DNA of 11,106 nt, taken from assembly GCA_003160755.1 (NCBI GenBank), contig QEXZ01000044.1, forward strand, positions 1-11,106, written 5' to 3'. This document shows positions 1 to 6,557 of this stretch, piece by piece. Origin of the DNA: Methanomicrobiales archaeon. Its GTDB lineage: Archaea > Halobacteriota > Syntropharchaeia > Alkanophagales > Methanospirareceae. A model generated the notes under the pieces. It was not told the DNA's origin. It ran no database searches and saw nothing but the letters and a program-made list of their open reading frames with translations. Each line of letters starts with the position of its first letter. Positions within the stretch are counted from its first letter, which is position 1. A program made the translations under genes and the position numbers.

Positions 1-153
1 AAGCGCTTTTCTTAACGATTCAGGCGTGGAAAAAGCGGCAATACCCAGTCCCTGTGTAAGAACATCGCAGTTCGACGGTGAATTCGCCGAAATTCTTACT
101 GCATCCTTTACCATCTCCTCTGCTTTTCTTCCGGTTGCTAATAGTATTCTCAT
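1..153 (-). CDS. Partial gene, N-terminus of a dihydropteroate synthase-related protein (DUF6513-like)
   Basis: An open frame starts at the ATG at 153-151 on the minus strand and runs off the left edge, leaving 51 codons without a stop. The peptide begins MRILLATGRKAEEMV and continues with a segment DVLTQGLGIAAFSTPESL. A short beta strand followed by TGR, then a 'DV...IAAFSTPE' segment, resembles from memory the N-terminal domain of archaeal dihydropteroate synthase-related proteins (MJ0107 type). That assignment is inference from a short fragment. The start codon overlaps the stop of the upstream Lrp-like gene (TGA at 152-150) in an ATGA arrangement, so the two genes are very likely one transcript with coupled translation. 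If the family is right, the product may act in pterin or C1-carrier metabolism. The catalytic part lies outside the window. Confidence 0.55.
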   Translation of the reverse strand, partial: MRILLATGRKAEEMVKDAVRISANSPSNCDVLTQGLGIAAFSTPESLRKAL

Positions 154-629
154 TCGCTTAAACACCCCAGGAGCGGGTCTTCTGATTTATCCTTTATCGT
201 TTGATACACGATAAATGTTTCAGTCCGCTCGACAGCACCAAAAGACTGCATTGTCCTTAAGAATCCCGTCATCTCATCCTTATCGCGGAAAAGAAGCTCC
301 AAGAAGAAGTCAAACCTGCCGAAGAGGAGTTGAATTTTCCTCACGTTTTTACTCTTGCTCAGGAACTCCTCGAGTTCCCTCCTCAGCTCCTCTTCCGGCT
401 TCGCAATGAGCAGGACATAAGCTTTGAATGAGAACCCGAGCTTATCTGCGTCCAAACAGACCGAAAAGCCTTTTGCAACGCCATCCCCCAATAGCTTCTT
501 TAATCGCACAAAAGCCACCTGCCGGCTTATCCCGCATCTTCTACTCAGCTCCGAATAAGATAGCCGCCCGTTCTCAAGTAGCGCATTCAGGATGCATTTG
601 TCCTTTTTCTTCAACTTTGTTTCCCTCAT
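150..629 (-). CDS. Lrp/AsnC-family transcriptional regulator
   Basis: A 159-aa protein of the usual length for the family. Residues about 8-50 form an AsnC-type winged helix-turn-helix (KDKCILNALLENGRLSYSEL followed by SRRCGISRQVAFVRLKKL). Residues about 66-145 fit the C-terminal RAM/effector domain, with FGRFDFFLELLF as a central strand, followed by a strand that ends in TFIVYQTIKDK. Family members bind DNA as dimers or octamers and often sense amino acids or other small metabolites. The gene is transcribed away from pck and shares its 123-bp promoter region, so it may regulate itself and pck. That is inference. A palindromic TTTATAAA at 654-661 is centred 28-29 bp upstream of the ATG at 629, which would give a nearly leaderless mRNA. 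The 3' end overlaps the next gene by 4 bp. The effector cannot be told from sequence. Confidence 0.92.
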   Translation of the reverse strand: MRETKLKKKDKCILNALLENGRLSYSELSRRCGISRQVAFVRLKKLLGDGVAKGFSVCLDADKLGFSFKAYVLLIAKPEEELRRELEEFLSKSKNVRKIQLLFGRFDFFLELLFRDKDEMTGFLRTMQSFGAVERTETFIVYQTIKDKSEDPLLGCLSE

Positions 630-653
630 TTGTAAAAATTAAATATCGAAATG

Positions 654-661
654 TTTATAAA
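654..661 (-). promoter_or_regulatory. Probable TATA box of the Lrp-like gene
   Basis: TTTATAAA is a good archaeal TATA box. Its centre is 28-29 bp upstream of the Lrp-like ATG (629), so transcription would start at or just before the start codon (leaderless). The site is a perfect palindrome and could also be read towards pck. Confidence 0.5.
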
Positions 662-666
662 GTGAT

Positions 667-693
667 TATATTTATTTCTTTTTAGTTTATAAT
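667..693 (+). promoter_or_regulatory. Candidate promoter of pck
   Basis: Two AT-rich TATA-like stretches face pck: TATATTTA near 668-675 and TTTATAAT at 686-693. The second predicts a start near 716 and a leader of about 37 nt containing GGGGG at 741-745 as a weak ribosome-binding site. The first predicts a start near 695, at the ATG of a short upstream frame. Sequence alone does not decide between them. Confidence 0.35.
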
Positions 694-752
694 TATGGTT
701 ATGGTGAAGGACATAAAAGGGAAAGAGGAAAGCGAAGCCTGGGGGACAAAAG

Positions 753-2621
753 ATGGAAGATAAATTAAAAACACGATTAGGAGAGAAGAACTACCAGAAA
801 CTTATTGGAATAGATAACCCGGAACTTCATCAATTCATTGCTAAGTACGTAGAGCTTTGTAATCCTGATAAAGTTTTCGTCTGCACCGATTCGCCAGAGG
901 ATGTCCAGTATGTCAGGCAAGAAGCGATAAGAGCAGGAGAGGAGAGTGAACTCGCCATCGCTGGGCATACGGTTCATTTCGACGGCTATTACGACCAAGC
1001 AAGGGATAAGAAGAATACTAAGTTCCTCCTACCACCGGGTGCTGATTTGGGCGCTAATCTAAACGCAATGGATAAGGAGAAAGGACTCAAGGAGATTCAT
1101 GACCTTCTGAAGGATATTATGCGGGGACACCAGCTGTTTGTGCGGTTCTTCTGTTTGGGACCGCTCAAATCGCAATTCTCAATACCTGCTGTTCAGCTTA
1201 CCGATTCGGGTTATGTAGCGCATTCAGAAGATTTACTGTATAGACAGGGGTATGAGGAATTCGTAAGATTAGGGCGAGATGCACAGTTCTTCCGGTTTGT
1301 GCATTCGGCAGGCGAGCTGGACAATAGGATGACTTCCGCGGATATTGATAAACGACGCGTGTATATTGACCTTGAGGATGAAACCGTGTATAGCGTGAAT
1401 ACGCAGTATGGCGGCAACACTATAGGACTTAAGAAGTTAGCAATGCGTACAGCGATAAATCGGGCATCAAAGGAAGGCTGGCTAAACGAGCACATGTTTA
1501 TCATGGCGGTGCATGGCCCGTCGGGCAGGAAGACCTATTTTACGGGGGCGTTTCCTTCTCTCTGCGGGAAGACCTCCACATCTATGCTGCTGGGGGAGAG
1601 CATCATCGGGGACGATATAGCATACATAAGGAATAAAGAAGGAGTACTGCGTGCAGTAAATCCGGAGAAGGGAATATTTGGAATAATACAGGGCGTGAAC
1701 CCCGAGGACGACCGTCTGATCTGGAATGCGCTACACTCTCCCGGTGAGATTATATTTTCAAACGTGCTGATTACGGAAGAAGAAAGCGTGTTTTGGATTG
1801 GCAAGGATGGAGAAGAGCCGAAGAGGGGGATCCATCACTCCGGTGAATGGACACCCGGAAAAATGGATGCAGAAGGTAATGAAATTTCTCTTTCACATCC
1901 AAATGCCCGGTTTACGCTTGACCTAAAACTCTTAGAGAACCGTGATTCCAAGCTTGACAATCCTGAAGGAGTCGTAATAGGCGGGATAATATATGGTGGG
2001 AGGGACTCGGACACGAAAGTGCCGGTTGAGGAATCCTTTGACTGGATACAGGGCGTTATTACGATGGGTGCCGCGCTGGAATCGGAAACGACAGCCGCAA
2101 CGCTGGGGAAAGAAGGGGTACGAAAAATTAACCCGATGAGTAACTTAGATTTCCTTTCCATACCTATTGGGAGGTATATAGAGAACCACCTGAACTTTGG
2201 CAGGGGGTTAAAAAACCCACCACCCATATTCTCGGTGAACTATTTCCTAAAAGATGCAAACGGGAATTTCACGAATGATAAAACAGACAAGGCGGTCTGG
2301 CTTAAGTGGATGGAACTGCGTTCTCATCACGAAGTCGGGGTAATAAAAACGCCTACGGGACTCATACCGGAATATGAAGACCTTAAGAGGTTGTTTAAAG
2401 AAGTGCTCGATAAAGACTATGCCGAAAAGGACTATAATGAACAATTCACGGTACGGATTACGGAGAACTTAGCCAAAATCGAGCGAGTTATGGTGTTCTA
2501 CAGGACAAAAGTTCCTGATACGCCACAAGTAGTGTTTGAAGTGTTAGAAGAGCAAAAACAAAGACTAATCCTTGCAATGAAGAAATACGGAGGTTATATT
2601 TCGCCAAAAACATTTATTTAA
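753..2621 (+). CDS. pckG: Phosphoenolpyruvate carboxykinase (GTP)
   Basis: A 622-aa protein, full length for GTP-dependent PEP carboxykinases. It interconverts oxaloacetate + GTP with PEP + CO2 + GDP in the cytoplasm, linking C4 acids to gluconeogenesis. Diagnostic features: substrate-binding YGGN at residues 219-222, followed by IGLKKLAMR; the P-loop FPSLCGKTST with the reactive cysteine at C271 and K273-T274; and the metal-binding GDD ending at D287-D288. The motif NPEKGIFG and the C-terminal FGRGLKNPPPIFSVNYF also fit. The SLCGKTST form of the P-loop is the archaeal variant; bacterial and animal enzymes usually have SACGKTN. ATG 753 is the first in-frame start after a stop at 714-716. The neighbouring por genes act on the same pyruvate/PEP node. 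A TATA-like element for porG overlaps the stop codon, so pck is probably a separate transcript. Confidence 0.96.
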   Translation: MEDKLKTRLGEKNYQKLIGIDNPELHQFIAKYVELCNPDKVFVCTDSPEDVQYVRQEAIRAGEESELAIAGHTVHFDGYYDQARDKKNTKFLLPPGADLGANLNAMDKEKGLKEIHDLLKDIMRGHQLFVRFFCLGPLKSQFSIPAVQLTDSGYVAHSEDLLYRQGYEEFVRLGRDAQFFRFVHSAGELDNRMTSADIDKRRVYIDLEDETVYSVNTQYGGNTIGLKKLAMRTAINRASKEGWLNEHMFIMAVHGPSGRKTYFTGAFPSLCGKTSTSMLLGESIIGDDIAYIRNKEGVLRAVNPEKGIFGIIQGVNPEDDRLIWNALHSPGEIIFSNVLITEEESVFWIGKDGEEPKRGIHHSGEWTPGKMDAEGNEISLSHPNARFTLDLKLLENRDSKLDNPEGVVIGGIIYGGRDSDTKVPVEESFDWIQGVITMGAALESETTAATLGKEGVRKINPMSNLDFLSIPIGRYIENHLNFGRGLKNPPPIFSVNYFLKDANGNFTNDKTDKAVWLKWMELRSHHEVGVIKTPTGLIPEYEDLKRLFKEVLDKDYAEKDYNEQFTVRITENLAKIERVMVFYRTKVPDTPQVVFEVLEEQKQRLILAMKKYGGYISPKTFI

Positions 2622-2644
2622 AAAGAAAGCTTTACCAAAGAAAT
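2617..2644 (+). promoter_or_regulatory. Shared promoter/operator element, copy 1 (upstream of porG)
   Basis: TTTAAAAAG at 2617-2625, an 8-bp spacer (AAAGCTTT), then ACCAAAGAAAT at 2634-2644. The first block fits an archaeal TATA box and overlaps the pck stop codon (2619-2621). The predicted start is near 2645, giving porG a leader of about 50 nt. The two blocks recur upstream of porA and of the minus-strand radical SAM gene. Confidence 0.6.
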
Positions 2645-2646
2645 AG

Positions 2647-2673
2647 TTTTTCTTTTAGCACAGGTTTTCTTTT
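2647..2673 (+). terminator. Two U-rich tracts after pck: terminator or porG leader attenuator
   Basis: TTTTTCTTTT (2647-2656) and TTTTCTTTT (2665-2673) follow pck. Archaeal RNA polymerase terminates at such U-rich tracts, so they may end the pck transcript. They also lie inside the predicted porG leader. AAAAGAAA at 2621-2628 could pair with the first tract. No strong GC stem precedes them. Confidence 0.35.
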
Positions 2674-2696
2674 GTAAAAAAAAAAAGTGTATTGAA

Positions 2697-3242
2697 ATGA
2701 TAGAGATATGTATATATGGAAGAGGTGGGCAAGGAGGAGTTACGTTAGCGGAGTTAGTCGCACATGCAGCCATCTTGGAGGGTAAACATGCGCAATCAAT
2801 GCCCTCTTTTGGTCCTGAAAGGCGGGGAGCACCCGTTCTCGCATTCTTACGCGTGAATGAAACAGAACGAATAAAAGTACGAGCTGAGATAAAAGAGCCC
2901 GATGTGCTACTCGTGCTTGACCCGGGTCTGCTAGGGGTTGGCGATGTCGTTTCACGGCTTAAAAAAGATGGAATGACGATAGTCAACACGGTAAAATCGC
3001 ATGACGAGATGAAATCAAAAACAGAGGCGAATAAAATGGCAACTGTAGATGCAATGGGCATTGCGAGGGCGGTTTTGGGTTTGCCTATTGTCAATACGAC
3101 AATGATAGGAGCGCTGGTAAAAGCAACGGGAATAGTTAAGTTGGAGTCTCTGGAGGCCCCAATGGAAGAACGTTTTGGAAAGGTTGCGGCGAAGAACATC
3201 GCAGCGATGAGAAAAGCGTATGAAGAAACGGAGGTCAGTTAG
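2697..3242 (+). CDS. porG: Pyruvate:ferredoxin oxidoreductase, gamma subunit
   Basis: A 181-aa protein matching the gamma (POR/KOR domain III) subunit. The hallmark glycine-rich GRGGQGG is at residues 8-14, followed by a long helix and MPSFGPERRGAPVLAF, then the VLVLDPGLL-type strand region (LLVLDPGLLGV). In the complex this subunit helps bind coenzyme A and packs against the alpha and beta subunits. It leads the classical archaeal gamma-delta-alpha-beta order. The ATG at 2697 has no convincing Shine-Dalgarno sequence; an 11-A run lies just upstream (2676-2686). The promoter-like element at 2617-2644 implies a leader of about 50 nt. Subunit identity is firm. Pyruvate rather than another 2-oxoacid is inferred mainly from gene order and from the alpha and beta sequences. 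Confidence 0.93.
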   Translation: MIEICIYGRGGQGGVTLAELVAHAAILEGKHAQSMPSFGPERRGAPVLAFLRVNETERIKVRAEIKEPDVLLVLDPGLLGVGDVVSRLKKDGMTIVNTVKSHDEMKSKTEANKMATVDAMGIARAVLGLPIVNTTMIGALVKATGIVKLESLEAPMEERFGKVAAKNIAAMRKAYEETEVS

Positions 3243-3255
3243 CTAAACTAAAAAA

Positions 3256-3546
3256 ATGGGTGGAGAAAAATTAGGCTGGAAAGACCTTGAACTCGGCTGT
3301 GTGGTTACCGAGCCCGGAAGTGCTGGCGACTATAAAACGGGAGATTGGCGGTCTGAAAGGCCAGTTCGTGAGAACGAGAAGTGCATAAAATGTGGGATAT
3401 GCTATATCTACTGTCCGGAGGCGTGCATAAAGGAGGATGAAGAAGGATACTTTGAAGCCGACTTGTATTATTGCAAGGGATGTGGAATCTGTGCGCATGA
3501 ATGCCCGAGAGGCGTAATAACGATGGTTGAGGAGGTGGAGGAATAG
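3256..3546 (+). CDS. porD: Pyruvate:ferredoxin oxidoreductase, delta subunit (2[4Fe-4S] ferredoxin-like)
   Basis: A 96-aa protein, slightly longer than most delta subunits. It carries two complete [4Fe-4S] motifs: C43-x2-C46-x2-C49-x3-C53-P and C73-x2-C76-x2-C79-x3-C83-P. The stretch before them (about residues 14-40, CVVTEPGSAGDYKTGDWRSE) is typical of PorD. The protein carries electrons from the TPP site in the beta subunit to external ferredoxin. It starts 13 bp after the porG stop, in the same transcript, without a clear ribosome-binding site. Unusually, the next gene is not porA: a nucleotidyltransferase module separates porD from porA by more than 800 bp. Confidence 0.95.
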   Translation: MGGEKLGWKDLELGCVVTEPGSAGDYKTGDWRSERPVRENEKCIKCGICYIYCPEACIKEDEEGYFEADLYYCKGCGICAHECPRGVITMVEEVEE

Positions 3547-3596
3547 GGGGAGAAAATCACAAGTCCAAATAATAGCAAACTCTGGGAGATGCAGAA

Positions 3597-3770
3597 GTGA
3601 ACAAAGAGCAACTAAGAGAGAAAATAAAAGAAGAAAGAGAGAGAGAATGGATAAGAGAAGCGTTACGAGCGAGAAAATTCTCAGGAATCGAGACTTTTGA
3701 GCAAGGCTTAAGCCTTATTGATTTTGCAATGAGGATAGCGAAAAATGCGAAACATCGAAGAAATACTTAA
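3597..3770 (+). CDS. Small charged protein preceding a nucleotidyltransferase (possible antitoxin-like partner)
   Basis: A 57-codon frame with a GTG start, preceded by GGGAG at 3584-3588 (8-bp spacing, a plausible ribosome-binding site). There is no in-frame ATG further upstream before the stop at 3573-3575. The N-terminal half is a strongly charged predicted helix (KEQLREKIKEEREREW pattern). The C-terminal half reads FEQGLSLIDFAMRIAKNAKH. It overlaps the nucleotidyltransferase gene by 26 bp in another frame (3745-3770), which strongly suggests co-expression. I recognise no named family. By its size and position it could be the partner of the following enzyme in a toxin-antitoxin-like pair. 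Which of the two would be toxic, if either, cannot be read from sequence. Confidence 0.65.
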   Translation: MNKEQLREKIKEEREREWIREALRARKFSGIETFEQGLSLIDFAMRIAKNAKHRRNT

Positions 3771-4305
3771 ATTGGTATGCGAATTTTTAAACGAAGAAAA
3801 GGAGGTGTATGTTGTGGTTGGAGGTTTAGCAGTTCTATTTTACGGCGTTCCACGCACGACGATGGATATAGATATAATAATCCCGATGGACGTGGGTGAG
3901 ACAAGGCGATTCGCAGAATTTCTGAACGAGAATGACTTTTTCGCAGATGAAGAAGATATAAAAACGGCATTTGAGGAGAAGTCCCATGCTACAATAGAAG
4001 ATAAAACTTCAATGGTAAGATTGGATATAAAGGGAATCTACAGCGAAAATGACCGGATAACGCTGGAAAGGAGAAGCAAAGTGAGTTTAGCAGATTTTGC
4101 GTTTTTTGTCGCTTCTCCTGAGGATACGTTTGCGAACAAACTGCTATTTGGAAGCGAGCAGGACGTGAAAGATGCAGAAGGCATTTATGTTCGACAGTTT
4201 GATAACCTGGACATGGCGTATTTAGAGAAGAGGTGCAAGAAATTAGGAGTTTACGAGGAGTTTTTGACGATGAAAAGAAGAGTGGAAAGAAACATAAATG
4301 CATGA
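3745..4305 (+). CDS. Nucleotidyltransferase-fold protein (AbiEii/DUF6036-like)
   Basis: A 186-aa protein with the polymerase-beta-type nucleotidyltransferase signature. It has GG at residues 26-27 in VVVGGLAVLFYG, then RTTMDIDI with D41 and D43 as metal ligands, and a likely third carboxylate at D94 (VRLDIKG). A later block, SPEDTFANKL with E126, D127 and K132, followed by D140 and D143, is seen in the AbiEii/DUF1814/DUF6036 group. Relatives include type IV toxin-antitoxin toxins and many uncharacterised archaeal proteins; the nucleotide and target are unknown. All catalytic-looking residues are present, so it is probably active. GAGGATAG upstream can serve as ribosome-binding site. The gene overlaps the small ORF before it and interrupts the por cluster. 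It could be a defence or stress module inserted there, or an accessory gene without toxicity. Confidence 0.8.
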   Translation: MRNIEEILKLVCEFLNEEKEVYVVVGGLAVLFYGVPRTTMDIDIIIPMDVGETRRFAEFLNENDFFADEEDIKTAFEEKSHATIEDKTSMVRLDIKGIYSENDRITLERRSKVSLADFAFFVASPEDTFANKLLFGSEQDVKDAEGIYVRQFDNLDMAYLEKRCKKLGVYEEFLTMKRRVERNINA

Positions 4306-4351
4306 AAGAGGAGAGAAAAAATACGAAAATTATTTTAACTGAAAACCATTC

Positions 4352-4380
4352 TTTAAAAAGGAATGATTTACCAAAGAAAT
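4352..4380 (+). promoter_or_regulatory. Shared promoter/operator element, copy 2 (upstream of porA)
   Basis: TTTAAAAAG at 4352-4360, a 9-bp spacer, then ACCAAAGAAAT at 4370-4380, whose last two bases are the A and T of the porA start codon. The TATA-like block is centred about 23 bp before the ATG, so the porA mRNA is predicted to be leaderless. This gives porA its own promoter after the nucleotidyltransferase module. Confidence 0.6.
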
Positions 4381-5566
4381 GAAGAAAGAAAAAGTAGTGG
4401 GTTTGGAAGGTTCTTTTGCCGTTGCCGAGGCGGTTAGACTGGCAAACGCGGATGTTATTGCCGCATATCCAATCACACCGCAGACGCACATCGTGGAACG
4501 GCTATCGGAAATGGTGGCAGAAGGCGAGCTGGATGCGGACTTTATCTGCGTTGAGAGCGAGCATACTGCGATGAGTGCATGTGTAGGTGCGTCAGCGGCA
4601 GGCGCACGCGTGTTTACGTGCACCGCGGGTCAGGGCTTAGAATTAATGCATGAAGTGCTGTACATACCGTCTTCGATGAGGCTGCCAGTGGTTGCAGTGA
4701 TAGCAAATCGCGCTTTATCCGCTCCTCTCTCTGTGTGGTGCGACCATTCGGATATGATGGCTGTTCGGGACATAGGCTGGATACAGATGTTAGCAGAGAA
4801 CAACCAGCAGGCTTTTGATTTGACGCTGTGTGCGTACCGGATAGCGGAGGATAGTGATGTTCTGTTCCCCGCGATGGTGCATATTGATGGCTTTTATCTG
4901 TCGCACGTAATCGAAGACATGAGTTTGCCGGAAGACGAAGAAATAGCAGGGTTCATTCCGGAATACGAGCATCCCTTTACGTTAGACCCGGACAATCCAG
5001 TGAGCATGGGCTGTTACGGCCCACCATTCATATACCCGGAGGCAAAGAAGGCGCAGGAAGTCGCGTTTGAGAATACGATGCTGAAAATATTAGAAACGTG
5101 GAAAGCGTTTGGCGACCGTTTCGGCAGGTATTACGCACCTGTTGAGAAATACCGGATGGAAGATGCGAAAATTGCGCTATTGACGATGGGCAGCTGCAGT
5201 GAAACGGCAATGCTTGCGATAGATGAACTGCGAGCTAAAGGAGAGGATGTAGGACTTATAAGATTACGATTGTGGCGACCTTTTCCATTCAAGGAGTTCA
5301 GAGAGGCAGTAAAGGACGTGGAGGTGCTTGTGGTGTTAGACCGCTGTGTATCATTTGGAATGGGTGGTCCTGTATGCTCAGAGGTGAAAGCAGCGTTGTA
5401 TGACCAGCAAAAGAAACCGCATGTGGTGGGGTTTATCGGTGGGCTTGGAGGACGCGACATACTGATAGAAGGATTTGAGTATATGATACGGAGCGCGTTG
5501 GAAAAAGTGAAAGCGATAAAGCGAGGAGAGGAAATCGAAACGGAGATGATAGGGGTGAGAGAGTGA
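4379..5566 (+). CDS. porA: Pyruvate:ferredoxin oxidoreductase, alpha subunit
   Basis: A 395-aa alpha subunit of usual length. Residues 28-36 read AAYPITPQT, the conserved N-terminal signature, followed by ESEH at 59-62 with the glutamate region that activates thiamine pyrophosphate. The long block from GQGLELMHE through RLPVVAVIANRALSAP, then DHSDMMAVRD and GWIQMLAENNQ, is characteristic of pyruvate (PorA) rather than 2-oxoglutarate enzymes. The C-terminal domain (from about residue 265, IALLTMGSCSETA) is the transketolase C-like domain. With the beta subunit it performs CoA-dependent oxidative decarboxylation of pyruvate or the reverse carboxylation of acetyl-CoA. The ATG lies at the end of a promoter-like element, so translation is probably leaderless. 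The more common TSSQGL is TAGQGL here, a minor variation. porB follows after 57 bp. Confidence 0.95.
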   Translation: MKKEKVVGLEGSFAVAEAVRLANADVIAAYPITPQTHIVERLSEMVAEGELDADFICVESEHTAMSACVGASAAGARVFTCTAGQGLELMHEVLYIPSSMRLPVVAVIANRALSAPLSVWCDHSDMMAVRDIGWIQMLAENNQQAFDLTLCAYRIAEDSDVLFPAMVHIDGFYLSHVIEDMSLPEDEEIAGFIPEYEHPFTLDPDNPVSMGCYGPPFIYPEAKKAQEVAFENTMLKILETWKAFGDRFGRYYAPVEKYRMEDAKIALLTMGSCSETAMLAIDELRAKGEDVGLIRLRLWRPFPFKEFREAVKDVEVLVVLDRCVSFGMGGPVCSEVKAALYDQQKKPHVVGFIGGLGGRDILIEGFEYMIRSALEKVKAIKRGEEIETEMIGVRE

Positions 5567-5623
5567 GGAGTAAGGGGTAAAAAATCTTAAAATAAAATTA
5601 CGGGGAGAGGGATAAGGATAGAG

Positions 5624-6556
5624 ATGAAAAAAGAAGAAGCGGATTTGTTTGTGCCAAGGGAAGTTACAACCGACGAGATCTTCGTTCCCGGACATCGCGC
5701 CTGTATAGGCTGTGGCGAGGCTCTCGCAATTCGGCACGTGTGCAAAGCGCTGGGAAGAAATGTGATTATCGTTAATGCTACGGGATGCTCAGAAATTATC
5801 GCGTCGCTATTACCGCAGACTTCGTGGTGTGTTCCATGGATTCATACACTGTTTGAGAACACGGCATCCGTGATGTCAGGAATAGAAGCGGCGTATAAGG
5901 CACGAGTGCGAAAAGGTAAAATCGCGGATAAGAACGTGAAATTTATCGCTTTTGCCGGTGACGGCGGGACTTCAGATATAGGGATACAGGCATTATCGGG
6001 TGCGATGGAACGAGGACATGATTTCTTATATGTTTGCTATGACAACGAAGCTTATATGAACACGGGTATACAACGGTCTTCCTCCACGCCTTATGGTGCA
6101 TGGACGACCACCGCACCTGACGGGAAGAAAAGCATTGGACAGGCGACGTGGAAGAAGAACATGCCCGAAATCGCGGTTGCGCATAAGATACCTTACGTGG
6201 CAACGGCTTGTCCTTCATATCCGTTTGACTTGATGGATAAAGTTAAGAGAGGAATAGAAATCGAAGGACCTGCTTACGTGCACATATTTTCTCCCTGTCC
6301 CACGGGCTGGAGGGCGCCGCCGGAACTAACGATAGAAATAGGTCGGTTGGCAGTGGAGAGCGGTGTTTTCCCGCTTTACGAGGTAATCAACGGCGAATAT
6401 CGGCTGAATTTCGATTTTCCCGACTTGAAACCCGTGCGTGAATACATGAAACCGCAAAGGAGGTTCAAGCATCTTACGGAGGACATCATAGATAAAATAC
6501 AGGCGCGAGTGGCGGACGAGTATTCGAGGTTGAGAGAGAAGGCGGGGGTGAAATGA
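5624..6556 (+). CDS. porB: Pyruvate:ferredoxin oxidoreductase, beta subunit (TPP-binding)
   Basis: A 310-aa beta subunit. Four cysteines for the proximal [4Fe-4S] cluster are visible: C27 and C30 (ACIGCGE), C55 (NATGCSEI) and C225 (FSPCPTGW). The thiamine pyrophosphate/Mg motif begins with GDGG at residues 112-115 and ends at N141 in YDNEAYMNTG. The block NTGIQRSSSTPYGAWTTT is typical of pyruvate enzymes. The C-terminus (about residues 250-310) has the usual LNFDFPDLKPVREYMKPQRR-type tail. The gene starts 57 bp after porA with a purine-rich GGGGAGAGGG as possible ribosome-binding site. Its last codons, GGGGGTGAAATGA, supply the ribosome-binding site for the FrhB-like gene one base downstream, implying tight coupling. 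Confidence 0.95.
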   Translation: MKKEEADLFVPREVTTDEIFVPGHRACIGCGEALAIRHVCKALGRNVIIVNATGCSEIIASLLPQTSWCVPWIHTLFENTASVMSGIEAAYKARVRKGKIADKNVKFIAFAGDGGTSDIGIQALSGAMERGHDFLYVCYDNEAYMNTGIQRSSSTPYGAWTTTAPDGKKSIGQATWKKNMPEIAVAHKIPYVATACPSYPFDLMDKVKRGIEIEGPAYVHIFSPCPTGWRAPPELTIEIGRLAVESGVFPLYEVINGEYRLNFDFPDLKPVREYMKPQRRFKHLTEDIIDKIQARVADEYSRLREKAGVK

Positions 6557-6557
6557 A

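Noticed and set aside
26..685. Plus-strand open frames over the Lrp-like gene and the left-edge gene
   Set aside because: These are opposite-strand shadows; the minus strand carries the recognisable HTH and RAM domains and the ATGA overlap.
2618..3199. Minus-strand open frame (193 codons) over porG
   Set aside because: It is antisense to the clear gamma subunit gene, has no recognisable domain and no promoter of its own.
4306..4351. A terminator hairpin between the nucleotidyltransferase and porA
   Set aside because: The stretch is AT-rich with only the weak CATTC/GAATG symmetry around the TATA-like block; no convincing stem or U-run after the stop.
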